Source: JBDSZL01 sp039925145
Lineage (GTDB): Bacteria; Acidobacteriota; Vicinamibacteria; Vicinamibacterales; SCN-69-37
DNA length: 64,000 nucleotides
Assembly (NCBI GenBank): GCA_039925145.1
Contig: JBDSZL010000005.1
Coordinates: forward strand, 6,478 to 70,477
Direction: 5' to 3'
In this document: positions 37,425-46,578 of the stretch, in pieces
Position numbering within the stretch: position 1 is the stretch's first letter
How the letters are laid out: every line of letters begins with the position of its first letter
Made by a program: the position numbers and the translations under genes
Notes under the pieces: generated by a model
Databases searched by the model: none
Seen by the model: only the letters and a program-made list of their open reading frames with translations
What the model was told of the DNA's origin: nothing

Positions 37425-38369
37425 TCAGGTGCCGATCGCGAACAACGCGACGTCGCCGCGGATCTCGACGATGTCGCCGTCGGTGACGAGACTGGCGGGT
37501 ACGAGCACGGAGGATTGCGCACTGAACCCGGCAGGCAGCACCACGGCGCCGGCCACGATGCAGCTGTCGAGCTGCACATCCGCTCCGACACGAGCGTCGG
37601 GCCAGACCACCGTGCGCGTGAGACGGGCAGAGGGATCGATGGTGGGCGCCGCGATCGGCGCTGCATCCCCCCGCACGCGAAGGACGGCGTCGAGGTAGTC
37701 ACGTGGCGTCCCCACGTCGAGAAACGCTGTGTCCATCCGATATCCGCGAAGGCTCCCCGGTCGGTCTCTGAGCATCTGGCGATACAGCCCGGCCACCGTC
37801 TCTGCCGGCACGCCCTCGTCGAGCCCTTCGAACACCGACCGGTTCACAGCCTGGACACCCACGAAGTGCGAGCTCCCTTGGGCGCGGCCCCGCGTAGGGA
37901 AGCCGACCACCGCGTCGTCCCGGTCGAGCATGACGCCACCGTAATGGTCGGGCGACGGATTCGGTATGACGGCCATGGTGACCTCGGCCCCGGTCTGGAC
38001 GTGTTGGGCCACGAGGCCGGCCACGTCGACGTCGCAGAGGGTGTCGCCGTTGACAATCAGGAATGGGTCGGTCTCGAGCAGTGGCAACGCCCGGCGCGGT
38101 CCGCCCGCCGATCCCAGCAACTGGCGCTCCCACGAGTAGCGGACCCTCGCGCCAAGGTGTTGCCCGTCGGCGACGCGCGCGGTGATGCTCGCCGGCCTGT
38201 GATGGAGGTTGAGCACCAGCTGCCTGACGCCACAACGGCGGGTCAGCCACGCGACGATATGTTCGATGAGGGTGTCGCCGTCGAGCGGCATCGCCGGCTT
38301 GGCCACGAGGCGCGTGAGGGGATCGAGCCGGCGGCCGACGCCGGCCGTGAGCACCAGGGCGTCGATCAC
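37425..38369 (-). CDS. NDP-sugar nucleotidyltransferase (MurU-like, with left-handed beta-helix tail)
   Basis: 314 residues from the GTG at 38369, which overlaps the CYTH stop (GTGA). Earlier in-frame codons are inside the CYTH gene. The nucleotide-binding signature is LTAGVGRRLDPLTRLVAKPAMP, with the metal site FLIVNGDTLCDVD. The C-terminal part (PSARLTRTVVWPDARVGADV) has hexapeptide-like repeats. Length is greater than a minimal MurU (about 230), so it may be another sugar-1-phosphate nucleotidyltransferase. It should act after the AmgK-like kinase, making an NDP-activated sugar. Confidence 0.8.
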   Translation of the reverse strand: MIDALVLTAGVGRRLDPLTRLVAKPAMPLDGDTLIEHIVAWLTRRCGVRQLVLNLHHRPASITARVADGQHLGARVRYSWERQLLGSAGGPRRALPLLETDPFLIVNGDTLCDVDVAGLVAQHVQTGAEVTMAVIPNPSPDHYGGVMLDRDDAVVGFPTRGRAQGSSHFVGVQAVNRSVFEGLDEGVPAETVAGLYRQMLRDRPGSLRGYRMDTAFLDVGTPRDYLDAVLRVRGDAAPIAAPTIDPSARLTRTVVWPDARVGADVQLDSCIVAGAVVLPAGFSAQSSVLVPASLVTDGDIVEIRGDVALFAIGT

Positions 38370-38932
38370 GGCGCCGCCGGCGTGGTGTAACTGAAGAGCA
38401 TGTCCGAGGGCGGCTGCCCGTGCTCCCGGCACCAGGCGCGCCACAACGTCGGGTACGACTCGAGCCGGTAGTCCAGCGGGGTTTTGCCGAGCAGCACCGA
38501 GACGCGCGCGATGTCGTCTGGCGCCGCTTCGATTTCGATGAACACACCGGCCGGGGTGTCATCGATCATTGTGTGCGCACCGGCCACATCGAATTCTTCG
38601 CGGTACTTCTCTGATGAGAACGAGTGTTGGTAGCCGAGGGCCACGAGCGCCGCCTCGAGGATCGACGCATCGCCGACGGTGGTCTCGAGCTCTTCGCGGG
38701 ATTTCACCAGTCCAGGTCGGTGTGGTCCCTTCCAGGTCACGATGCCCTGCGGGCCATCGCGACGGATGCGGAGCGTGGCGCCCTGCTGGCGCAATCGGGC
38801 GTCGTCGGTGTCGAAGAGGCGGTCTGACAGCAGACGGCGAGAGACGAGGAGGCGGCCGCCAGCGGTGGAAACCGCGTGGCGTGCCGCCTCGAGTGAGCTG
38901 AACGCGAGCTTGACTTCCTGCTCGATAGCCAA
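38366..38932 (-). CDS. CYTH-domain protein (class IV adenylate cyclase/thiamine-triphosphatase type)
   Basis: 188 residues, TTG start. The hallmark ExExK is E4-Q-E-V-K8. The tunnel pattern continues in RLFDTDDARLRQQGATLRIRR, WKGPHRPGLVKSREELET, YREEFDVAGAHTMIDDTPAG and FIEIEAA. CYTH enzymes act on triphosphates (cAMP formation, thiamine triphosphate or inorganic triphosphate hydrolysis); the substrate is unclear. It lies 11 bp after the HtrA gene and overlaps the nucleotidyltransferase gene. Confidence 0.85.
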   Translation of the reverse strand: MAIEQEVKLAFSSLEAARHAVSTAGGRLLVSRRLLSDRLFDTDDARLRQQGATLRIRRDGPQGIVTWKGPHRPGLVKSREELETTVGDASILEAALVALGYQHSFSSEKYREEFDVAGAHTMIDDTPAGVFIEIEAAPDDIARVSVLLGKTPLDYRLESYPTLWRAWCREHGQPPSDMLFSYTTPAAP

Positions 38933-38943
38933 CGTAACGTGTG

Positions 38944-40521
38944 TTACCGCTTCCGGATCTGGACGAGCACTTCCTGGCCGCCCTGTCCGCGGGTAACGTG
39001 CCAGACGATGATGCGGGCCGTGCGTCCGGTGCCGATGGCGTCGAGCGCCTTGCTGACCTGATCGACGTTGCGAACCTGGTCACCCTGAATCGACAGGATG
39101 ACGTCGCCAGGAACGATACCTGCCTGCGCGGCGGGTCCGAACGGCGTCACATCTGTCACCAGCGCGCCCCCGCGGCCCGCGGGGACCTGCAGCTGACGCG
39201 CTTCTCGCGGCGCGACCTCCTGAATGGTCATGCCGAAGCCGGTGTCCTTCGGCTCGGCGGTCTGCTCGTCGGGTGCTGCGCGGTTGGATGAGTTCGCCTG
39301 CCGCTCCGCATCGAGGTTCAGCTCGCCGACCTTCACGTTGAGCGACACATTTTTTTTGTCGCGCATGACCTTCACGGGAACCGTCGTGTTCGGCGGCGTG
39401 CCGGTCACAACCGAGACCAGCTCGTTGTTGCTGCGGATCGGCTTGCCGTTGAACTCGACGATGACGTCGCCGGCTTTCATGCCGGCCGCATCGGCCGGGG
39501 CGCCCCGCTCGACGCTGCGAATCTCTGCGCCCTCAGGCTTCGAGAGGCCGAGCTCGCGCGCGTAATCCTCGGTCATGGGTTTGCTTTGGACCGTGACCCC
39601 AATGCGGCCCCGCGTGACCTTGCCGGTGCGCAGCTGCGGCAGCAGGTCGCGCACGGTATTGATGGGAATGGCAAAGCCAACGCCCACGTTGCCGCCCCCC
39701 TCGCCCATCGGCCCGGACTCGGTGTAGATCATGCTGTTGATGCCCACGACTTCGCCGCGCAGGTTCAGCAGCGGACCACCGGAGTTGCCCCGGTTGATGG
39801 CGGCGTCAGTCTGAATGAAGTCCTCGTACCGGCCCGTGGACGTGGGGGTTTGACGCCCAACGGCGCTGACGACTCCGACCGTCACGGTGTTCGAGAGATT
39901 GAAGGGATTGCCGATGGCCATGACCCAGTCGCCGGGGGCAATCTGGGTGGAGTCGCCGAACTTGGACGCGGTCAGCCCATCGCGCGGGAGCTCCGTCATC
40001 TGCACCAGCGCGGTGTCGGTGAGCTCATCGCGGCCGATCACCTTGGCCGGGTAGCCCTCTTCGCCGTCACGTGTCGTCGAGAGCCGAATCTCAATCGACT
40101 TGGCGTTCTCGACCACGTGGTTGTTCGTGAGGATGTACCCCTCTTTGTCGATGATGAACCCGCTGCCGGCGCCCCGGAACACGCGAGGTGCCTGTTGCCG
40201 CGGCTGCCGGTTCCCGAAGGGCGGCAGCACCTGGCCAAATGGCGAGTTCGGCCCCAGCAGGTCCCCAAGGTCGGAGTCGCGCGCATCACTGGTGCCCGTG
40301 GTGATGATGCTGACCACCGACGGACCGGCGTCGTGCGCGATGGTCCTGAACGTGGTGGCGTCGATGGGCCCCGCCAGGGGCGCGCTGTTGGTGGCCGGAA
40401 CGGTGAGATTGGCGGAGGAAATCGGGCTGAGGTCGAGCCGGGAGGCAATGACCATCCCAACCACCACCGAGACAAAGGCGATAAGAATGCCGTAGAACAG
40501 GGTCGACTTACGGTGTGACAT
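38944..40521 (-). CDS. HtrA/DegP-family periplasmic serine protease
   Basis: 525 residues with an N-terminal membrane anchor (about 8-27). The trypsin-like domain has the triad H135 (LTNNHVVENAK), D169 (LTDTALVQM) and S247 (RGNSGGPL). Two PDZ domains follow (about 300-400 and 440-515). HtrA proteases act on misfolded envelope proteins. A run of eight A on the coding strand (DKKNVS, 39348-39356) interrupts otherwise GC-rich sequence. First gene of a likely unit with CYTH, nucleotidyltransferase and kinase genes. Confidence 0.94.
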   Translation of the reverse strand: MSHRKSTLFYGILIAFVSVVVGMVIASRLDLSPISSANLTVPATNSAPLAGPIDATTFRTIAHDAGPSVVSIITTGTSDARDSDLGDLLGPNSPFGQVLPPFGNRQPRQQAPRVFRGAGSGFIIDKEGYILTNNHVVENAKSIEIRLSTTRDGEEGYPAKVIGRDELTDTALVQMTELPRDGLTASKFGDSTQIAPGDWVMAIGNPFNLSNTVTVGVVSAVGRQTPTSTGRYEDFIQTDAAINRGNSGGPLLNLRGEVVGINSMIYTESGPMGEGGGNVGVGFAIPINTVRDLLPQLRTGKVTRGRIGVTVQSKPMTEDYARELGLSKPEGAEIRSVERGAPADAAGMKAGDVIVEFNGKPIRSNNELVSVVTGTPPNTTVPVKVMRDKKNVSLNVKVGELNLDAERQANSSNRAAPDEQTAEPKDTGFGMTIQEVAPREARQLQVPAGRGGALVTDVTPFGPAAQAGIVPGDVILSIQGDQVRNVDQVSKALDAIGTGRTARIIVWHVTRGQGGQEVLVQIRKR

Positions 40522-40629
40522 GGCGTACTCCGTCAGGTGGATTGCTAAAAAAATAGTCTCTTACCAAGATACTCCGGGATGAAGCCGGACTCCACGAACG
40601 CCGCCGGCCGAGCGGATCATCGAAGTGCA

Positions 40630-41811
40630 TCAGGTCCTTGTATTGATATACGCAATTTCATGCTGGCACGGGCCTGTCGCCTCCGCTGAGCCCGCACCCA
40701 CGACCACGTTGATTTCAGAGCGGATGCCAAAACCCGGCAGGTAAATCCCGGGCTCAATCGTGAAGCCGGTGCCCACGAGCAGTGTCCTGTCGTCGTGGGT
40801 TTCGTAGTCGTCCATGTGGACGCCGTTGCCATGCACCTCTTCACCAAGACTGTGGCCGGTCCGATGGACGAAGCGGTCGCCAAAGCCAGCCGCAGTGATC
40901 ACGTCGCGGGCCGCGCGATCCACTTCCCAGCCCTGCACGGGCCTGCCGAGCACCATGCCTGTTTGCACCCGCGTCAGCGCAGCGTCGCGGCCGCTGGCGA
41001 CGACCTCGAACACGCGCTGCATCTCGTCCGGAGGCGTTCCGCCAAAGCCAGTCCATGTGATGTCGGCATAGACGCTACGGGGTGCGCCGAGCTTGCCCCA
41101 GAGGTCGAGCAGCACAAGCTCGTTGGCCTTGATGGCTCTCGACTGCGCCGCCGTCGGCGAGTAGTGAGGGTTGGCGGCATTCTCCTGGGCCGCAACGATA
41201 GGCGGCGCGTCGGTGACGAGCCCCTCTTCCCGAAACCACTCCATCATCGACTGCTGGACGTCGAACTCGTGGACGGGGACGCCGGCGCTGAGTCGCGCCC
41301 CGATGTAGCCAAACGCGCGGTCTTTGATGCGGTAGAGCCGTTCCGATGCCTCACGGTGCGAGGCCACCGCCGCTGCGTCCCAGGCCGCCTCGAACCGCCC
41401 GACCAGGTCGCCCGACGAGACCACCCGCACGCCAAGCGCGCGAATCATGTCGATCGTGCCGCCATCCACGCGCGAGATGTAGGGGATATCGCAGTTGGGC
41501 GAATACTCCATCGCCACGACCGTGAGCCCTTTCAGGAGCTGCTTCAGGCCGCCTTCGAGCTGCCCGCGGCCGGCGTAGAGGTGGGTATCTCCTGGGAGCG
41601 CACCCAGCACTGAGGGTTCGACGGCGTGGACCAGCTTGCGCGGCGCGCCGGCGACAGGCACGAAATAGTACCAGCGGCGGGTGGTATGCACGCCTTCGAG
41701 ACCGGCCAGGCGGACGGCAATGGGATTGGACCCGTGGAAGTCGTAGAGCAGCCAGCCGTCGAGCCCATCGGTCGCGAGTGTTTGCTGAATAGCGGTGATG
41801 TCGAGCGACAT
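40630..41811 (-). CDS. M24-family Xaa-Pro aminopeptidase-like metallopeptidase
   Basis: 393 residues. A creatinase-like N-terminal domain precedes the pita-bread fold. The five metal ligands are placed as D in LVLLDLWGK, D in YADITWTGFG, H in VHRTGHSLGEEVHG, E in FTIEPGIYLPG and E in RSEINVVVG. Such enzymes remove the N-terminal residue before proline. It lies 108 bp upstream of htrA on the same strand and is probably cytoplasmic (no signal peptide). Confidence 0.9.
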   Translation of the reverse strand: MSLDITAIQQTLATDGLDGWLLYDFHGSNPIAVRLAGLEGVHTTRRWYYFVPVAGAPRKLVHAVEPSVLGALPGDTHLYAGRGQLEGGLKQLLKGLTVVAMEYSPNCDIPYISRVDGGTIDMIRALGVRVVSSGDLVGRFEAAWDAAAVASHREASERLYRIKDRAFGYIGARLSAGVPVHEFDVQQSMMEWFREEGLVTDAPPIVAAQENAANPHYSPTAAQSRAIKANELVLLDLWGKLGAPRSVYADITWTGFGGTPPDEMQRVFEVVASGRDAALTRVQTGMVLGRPVQGWEVDRAARDVITAAGFGDRFVHRTGHSLGEEVHGNGVHMDDYETHDDRTLLVGTGFTIEPGIYLPGFGIRSEINVVVGAGSAEATGPCQHEIAYINTRT

Positions 41812-41890
41812 GGATGCTGACCCGTCTACCGTCCTCGTCGGCTTGGACGACTGAGCGCGGCCGAAAGTTTGAGGAGGCGCCGGTCTCGGC

Positions 41891-42349
41891 CTACATCTCG
41901 CCGTTCCAGTCCTCGGGCTCGGCCGCAGCCGATCGGAAGACCTCCAGGTGCCACTTGCCTCCGCCCCACGGCTCGATCACGTCGGCAGCGACGACGTCCA
42001 CCAGGATCTCGGCAAACGTCCGGTGTTCCGGATCGTTCTCGAGATGGTACGCCTCGTCGTCCCAGAGAAATGTCGGGTAGAGCAGCAGCGTCAGAAACAG
42101 ATCGTAGCCATCGTCAATCACCTGCAGCTGCCCGACCGGGCGCTTCTGGGTGGTGTGGTACGCCAGGTACTTCTCGGCACTCTGGGCACGGATGTAGCGT
42201 TTGAGCGTGAACTCGCGCGCCACGACATCCTCGACGGCAATCTTCTTCTCCCAGCAGTCGCGGCAATAGCGCTCGTCGCCGCGTGGTTCCGATACATCGC
42301 GAGTGGAGCAGAGGGCGCAGCGGACGGGCTCAGCGGTCTTTCGGGCCAT
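41891..42349 (-). CDS. Small protein with CxxC zinc site
   Basis: 152 residues, ATG start. CALC (C11, C14) and CRDC (C29, C32) form a treble-clef-like zinc site at the N-terminus. The rest is acidic with a long middle helix (FTLKRYIRAQSAEKYLAY) and two strands (LQVIDDGYDLFLTLLLY). It ends in DWNGEM. I recognise no family. It is followed on the same strand by the M24 peptidase after 79 bp. Possibly a small regulatory or RNA-binding protein; function unknown. Confidence 0.65.
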   Translation of the reverse strand: MARKTAEPVRCALCSTRDVSEPRGDERYCRDCWEKKIAVEDVVAREFTLKRYIRAQSAEKYLAYHTTQKRPVGQLQVIDDGYDLFLTLLLYPTFLWDDEAYHLENDPEHRTFAEILVDVVAADVIEPWGGGKWHLEVFRSAAAEPEDWNGEM

Positions 42350-42363
42350 CAGGGGGATTATAT

Positions 42364-42450
42364 GGGGCTCGAGGGTCGGGGCTCGGGGCTCGGGGCTTGG
42401 GGCTTGGGGCTCGGGGCTCGGGGCTCGAGGCTCGAGGCTCGGGGCTCGGG
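42364..42450 (+). repeat. Heptanucleotide repeat tract upstream of dut
   Basis: About a dozen copies of GGGGCTC/GGGGCTT, with GAGGCTC variants, fill the region before dut. Read on the + strand they run toward dut. The remaining bases to 42546 contain a second heptamer-like stretch (CGGCTTACGACTTACG) and the dut ribosome-binding site, and no gene. Confidence 0.92.
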
Positions 42451-42546
42451 GAGGACGGCTTACGACTTACGCGAGGCGCTTGGGCTCGAGTCGGGGGCGG
42501 CGTATGCTACGCGGGCTGACACGCGGGAAGGTTGTGTGAGGAGTCG

Positions 42547-42984
42547 ATGATACGCACCGTCAAGATCACGCGTCTGAGTTCTGCCGTGGAGCTGCCCGCG
42601 TATCAGACCGAGCAGGCTGCAGGCTTCGACCTCGCTTCGAGCGTGGCGATGACCGTGGAGGCCGGCGTGGTGGCGCTCGTCCCGACCGGACTTGTGATTC
42701 AGATGCCGGCCGGACATTTTCTGGGTGTGTTCGCGCGCAGCAGCACGCCGCTGAAGCGCGGGCTGATGGTTGCGAACGGTGTGGGGATTGTCGACGCCGA
42801 CTACTGCGGCCCCGCGGACGAGATCAAGATCGAGGTCTACAACTTCACTGCGGCCGCGGTGCAGATCAGGCCCGGCGATCGACTCGCCCAGGGTGTCGTG
42901 CTCCCGTTCGTCCGCGCGCAGTGGGAGGAAGTCGATCGCCCCTCGAACCCCACCCGCGGCGGCTTCGGCTCCACCGACTCATAA
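42547..42984 (+). CDS. dut: Deoxyuridine 5'-triphosphate nucleotidohydrolase
   Basis: 145 residues from the ATG at 42547, which follows GAGGAG; the upstream GTG lacks a site. It hydrolyses dUTP to dUMP. All five family motifs are seen: AGFDLAS (25-31), RSST (64-67), GIVDADYCG with catalytic D83 and stacking Y86, GDRLAQ and the C-terminal RGGFGSTDS. It stands alone between inverted heptamer repeats. Confidence 0.96.
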   Translation: MIRTVKITRLSSAVELPAYQTEQAAGFDLASSVAMTVEAGVVALVPTGLVIQMPAGHFLGVFARSSTPLKRGLMVANGVGIVDADYCGPADEIKIEVYNFTAAAVQIRPGDRLAQGVVLPFVRAQWEEVDRPSNPTRGGFGSTDS

Positions 42985-43111
42985 GCCCTCGAGCCCCGAG
43001 CCCCAAGCCCCAAGCCCCGAGCCGCCGTCCGCAAGCCCCAAGCCCCAAGTCTCGAGCCCCGAGCCCCAAGCCCCAAGCCCCGAGCCCCGAGCCCCAAGCC
43101 CCGAGCCCCCT
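42983..43111 (+). repeat. Heptanucleotide repeat tract downstream of dut
   Basis: About fifteen units of GAGCCCC/AAGCCCC with irregular inserts (CCGCCGTCCGC). The unit is the reverse complement of the one before dut, so the two tracts bracket dut as inverted repeats. Confidence 0.92.
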
Positions 43112-43123
43112 TGCGTGAGCCCC

Positions 43124-43867
43124 TCACCGTCTAACCAAAAAGACCGCCGCCCCGCCGTCGGTCTTCGCGGGCACGACAACCCAGCCGTTCGCCCTGTGGC
43201 CAAGGGAGACCGTGTGGCCCACCAGCGTACCAATCGATGCCCCGATCACCGCGTCCGTGAGCCAGTGGTGGTCGTCGCGCACGCGACTCCAGCCCACGAA
43301 ACCGGCAGCGGCATACGCGGGCACGCCGACCTTCCATCCGAAGTGTCCCTCGAGGACCGCCGCCGAGGTGAACGCTGCCGAGGTGTGGCCCGAGGGAAGG
43401 GAGTCACCGCCGCCTGACGGCCGATGACGTTGCGCCGCCAGCTTCACGCCGCGCGTCAGCACGCCGTTGAGCACCTGGCCGCGAATCAGATCGCTGCCGA
43501 CGTGCGCGGCAAGGTCGTTGTGCGTCAGGACGCCGGTCGTGTAGGTGCCCACAGCGGCACCCGCTTGGAGCCATCCGTCGCCAAGGGCCGCGCCGATCGT
43601 CGTGTACCCCGCGTGTCCCTTGGCCGACGCCCAGTCTGAGACTCTTCGATCGTCGCGATGCATAGCGAGGGCCGCGAAGAGACCGCCGCCGAGAATCGCG
43701 GCGTTGTCGGTCGTCGGCAGGTGGCGGATGTCGCGCCCGAGGTTCTGAAAGACGTCCCGGAAGGGTTGCTCGTGAACGGTGTCGGCGACCGGCGCGGGAT
43801 CGGGCGGCGCCGGCCCGGCCGACTGAAGTGCGAGCGCGGCGGCGAGGAGCCAGGCGGTGCCGAGCAC
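43124..43867 (-). CDS. PAP2-superfamily phosphatase (phosphatidic acid phosphatase-like)
   Basis: 247 residues, GTG start, with an N-terminal signal or anchor. The three PAP2 motifs are present: KLAAQRHRPSG (KxxxxxxRP), LPSGHTSAAF (PSGH) and SRVRDDHHWLTDA (SRxxxxxHxxxD). Such enzymes dephosphorylate lipid or undecaprenyl pyrophosphates at the membrane. It starts 12 bp after the upstream outer-membrane protein gene, so they are likely cotranscribed. Confidence 0.9.
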   Translation of the reverse strand: MLGTAWLLAAALALQSAGPAPPDPAPVADTVHEQPFRDVFQNLGRDIRHLPTTDNAAILGGGLFAALAMHRDDRRVSDWASAKGHAGYTTIGAALGDGWLQAGAAVGTYTTGVLTHNDLAAHVGSDLIRGQVLNGVLTRGVKLAAQRHRPSGGGDSLPSGHTSAAFTSAAVLEGHFGWKVGVPAYAAAGFVGWSRVRDDHHWLTDAVIGASIGTLVGHTVSLGHRANGWVVVPAKTDGGAAVFLVRR

Positions 43868-43879
43868 GCGCGCAGAATA

Positions 43880-44611
43880 TCAGCGAGAGAGCCCGAAAGC
43901 GAGGCCAATGGCGATCTGATGTGTGACCGCGTGCATGCGGCCGCGACCCTCCACCACCGAGATCCGCGGCCGCGCCGCCGTGCACTTGTACTCGATGCTC
44001 GCCGACAGTGCCCGGCGCAGACGGATGTCGGTTCCCGCGGCCACGTGGACACCGACGCCGGCATATTCGTACTGCTCGCGCGGCACTTCGCCGATACGCG
44101 ATTCGGCATGGGGATAGGTGGGGCCGGCGCCGGCACGGCCAATCAGCGCCACGCGCGTGTCGCCGATCGGACGCCGCGCCACGGCATTCAGCAGCAGGAA
44201 GTTCAGTCCGTGGGTCATTGCATACCGCTGGACCAGCGTGTCCATCCGTAGCGTCTCATCGATGGGCGCACCTTCGAGTTGACCGGTCACGCGCACGGTC
44301 TCGTCAGTGTTGCTGATGACCTTCAAGTGGATGAACTCGATCTCGGCGCCGTAGTGCCTCGACTGTCCGAACAACCTGCCGAGTCGGACTCCGTAGTACT
44401 GCGGCGAGGCCAGCGGCCGCGCTGAGAATGTGACGTCGTGAAAGGTGAGCCCAGTACCGCGTTCCGGCTGATCGACCGAGACATTCGCGCGGAGCGTCCG
44501 GTTGCCCCCGAGATACGCGTCGGCATAGAACTGCGCGCGCGCCTCAGTGGGCGTGAACGTGCAGAGGGCCGCGACGACGAGAAGGAAGACGAGCGAACGC
44601 GATGCGATCAT
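43880..44611 (-). CDS. Outer-membrane beta-barrel-like exported protein
   Basis: 243 residues from the ATG at 44611 (a TTG at 44620 is an alternative). The signal peptide (VFLLVVAALCTFTP, cleavage near ARAQ) is followed by alternating hydrophobic/polar strands (FYADAYLGGNRTLRANV, YYGVRLGRLFG, HYGAEIEFIHLKV) that end in a short beta-strand LAFGLSR. This is the pattern of a small outer-membrane barrel. No enzymatic motif. Neighbour of the PAP2 gene. Confidence 0.7.
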   Translation of the reverse strand: MIASRSLVFLLVVAALCTFTPTEARAQFYADAYLGGNRTLRANVSVDQPERGTGLTFHDVTFSARPLASPQYYGVRLGRLFGQSRHYGAEIEFIHLKVISNTDETVRVTGQLEGAPIDETLRMDTLVQRYAMTHGLNFLLLNAVARRPIGDTRVALIGRAGAGPTYPHAESRIGEVPREQYEYAGVGVHVAAGTDIRLRRALSASIEYKCTAARPRISVVEGRGRMHAVTHQIAIGLAFGLSR

Positions 44612-44660
44612 GACCCGCAATGGTGGCCTGACTCATCCGAGGGCGCAAGCAGGAGTCGCG

Positions 44661-46541
44661 TCAGCGCATGGCCGACAAGGCACTGTCGGTGCGGGCCATC
44701 GCCGCCGCCGCCGCCGCCTGCAGGGCACTTGTCGGCCGCACGTCCGCCTGCTCGAGGGTGACGATCACCTCCCCGAGCGCGGCAATCGACGACGATAGCG
44801 CGCGTGAGCGGTCGTCGGTCGATCCTGTGCGGGAGAGCACGGAGAGCGCCTCGGTTGCCGTATCAGCGATGGATCGCGCCAGCTCGTACTGCGCCGTCAG
44901 ATCGGCTGGGACCAGACGCACGCGTGGATCCATCCGAATGCTCACGGCCTGCCGCAGGACTCGCCCGCCGGAGGTCAGCCGCACCTGATACGTGCCGGGC
45001 AGCACCTTCACGCCTCGCATCAGCGCATCAGACGGCAGCATAGTCCCGGCCGTGGCCACCGGTGCCCGGCGCAGGTCCCACATCACACGATGCAGTCCCG
45101 GCGCGCCATTCAGCCGATTGGCAGGGACCGCCGCATCACTCGAGAAACGGCGCAGCACGTCTCCCGTTCCGGTGTTGATGATTTCAACGCTCACCGGGCC
45201 GTCGGCTGTGCCGCCGATCAGGTAATGGATCGCCACTCCGTCGGCAGGCGCGGCCGAGCCAGCCGTCTCCTCGATCAGCCGTGGAACCGCGGAACCGCGC
45301 ATTCTCCACGCCACGGCTGGCCTGAACAGAAAGGCCGCCGCTTTCGCAATATCGCCGGTGAGCTGCCGCAGCGGCGTGATGTCCTCGAGCAGCCAGAACC
45401 CGTCTTCTGTGGCGGCGACGATGTCGTTTTCCTTGACGACGAGATCGCGCACAGACGTCACAGGCATGTTCAACCCGATCGACTGCCAACGTCCTCCATC
45501 GTCGAACGACGCGAACACGCCGGCGTCGGTGGCGGCGAGCAGGAGGCCACGGCGAAACAGATCCTCGCGGAGCACGTGCACCACGCCGGCTGGCAGGCCG
45601 ATCGCGATCGGCGTCCACGTGAGGCCGTTGTCGCGCGTCCGGAGCGCCCGCGGGGTGGCGCTGTCCGCTGGCGCGTCGATGGTGACGTAGGCACTGGCGG
45701 CGTCGAAGTGCGACGCCTCGACACGCATCGGCAAGGCAGTCGACGAGGTGGATCCGGGCGTGACGTCTGCCCACGTGGCACCGGCGTCGCTCGTGCGCTG
45801 CACGAGACCATCTCCCGTGCCGGCCCAGATCGTGCGCGGGTCAACCGGGGAGATGCTCAGCGACGCGATCGCTGCGTGCGTCAGGCTGGATGCCGGGCCG
45901 CTCGTCGCAGCGATCGTCGCGCGTGTAAGGTCCGGGCTGATGGCCGTCCAGCTCTGCGCCGTGGCGCCGGTGCGCCAGACGACGTTCGCGCCGAGATAGA
46001 GCGTCCGGCCATCGGTGCTGAACACCAGCGGGGCGACATCGAGCACACGGAACCCGGCGTCCTGAGGTGGCCCGATGCTCAGTTGCTGTCCGGTCTTGCG
46101 ATCGAACCGGGTGACATGGCCTGTGTAGACGACGTCGGCATCCGCTGGATCGGGCGCAATCACGGAACCTGGGCCCGCCGGCACCGGCAGCCAGTCGCGA
46201 ATCGTCAGCGGACCTGCTTCGCCGCGTGAGGGAAGACAGAGGCCGATATGGCCGGCTTCAGCGCCACACACGCGGTACGGGAAGGCGTTGTCGACGCTGA
46301 CGCGCGCAACCGAGCGCGCGGGTGTGTCCGATGGGGTGGTGGCCGAATTGGCTGCGGCGACCGGAAAATCGGGTCCAAGCCGGCGCCACGCGAGCTCGCG
46401 AAACAACGTGGCGTCGACTGTGGTGGATGAAGACTGGCCCGCGACCGGACAGCCTGGAACAGCGACGACGAGCGCAACGGCCAGCGTCGCCACAGCGGCG
46501 CGACGGAGATAATCAGGAAAGGACAGCCGTCGGGCGCGCAT
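44661..46541 (-). CDS. Ycf48/sortilin-like repeat protein, short paralogue
   Basis: 626 residues from the ATG at 46541, which gives a hydrophobic export signal (about 15-30) followed by a possible lipobox cysteine (C31). Repeats of BNR/Asp-box type (RTSDAGATWADV, RTRDNGLTWTPI, ASFDDGGRWQSIGL) indicate a beta-propeller. A C-terminal domain (LRRFSSDAAVPANRL to YQVRLTSGGR) follows. Its N-terminus aligns with the divergent 959-residue protein at 46579 but skips about 350 residues (its Cys92 corresponds to Cys441 there). Function unknown; probably periplasmic or surface. Confidence 0.72.
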   Translation of the reverse strand: MRARRLSFPDYLRRAAVATLAVALVVAVPGCPVAGQSSSTTVDATLFRELAWRRLGPDFPVAAANSATTPSDTPARSVARVSVDNAFPYRVCGAEAGHIGLCLPSRGEAGPLTIRDWLPVPAGPGSVIAPDPADADVVYTGHVTRFDRKTGQQLSIGPPQDAGFRVLDVAPLVFSTDGRTLYLGANVVWRTGATAQSWTAISPDLTRATIAATSGPASSLTHAAIASLSISPVDPRTIWAGTGDGLVQRTSDAGATWADVTPGSTSSTALPMRVEASHFDAASAYVTIDAPADSATPRALRTRDNGLTWTPIAIGLPAGVVHVLREDLFRRGLLLAATDAGVFASFDDGGRWQSIGLNMPVTSVRDLVVKENDIVAATEDGFWLLEDITPLRQLTGDIAKAAAFLFRPAVAWRMRGSAVPRLIEETAGSAAPADGVAIHYLIGGTADGPVSVEIINTGTGDVLRRFSSDAAVPANRLNGAPGLHRVMWDLRRAPVATAGTMLPSDALMRGVKVLPGTYQVRLTSGGRVLRQAVSIRMDPRVRLVPADLTAQYELARSIADTATEALSVLSRTGSTDDRSRALSSSIAALGEVIVTLEQADVRPTSALQAAAAAAMARTDSALSAMR

Positions 46542-46578
46542 CTGGGAGACCCGTCGTGATGGTAACAAAGTGTCACTC

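Noticed and set aside
42364..43111. CRISPR-like repeat array
   Set aside because: Repeat unit is 7 bp with no spacers and variable bases. It is a simple tandem repeat.
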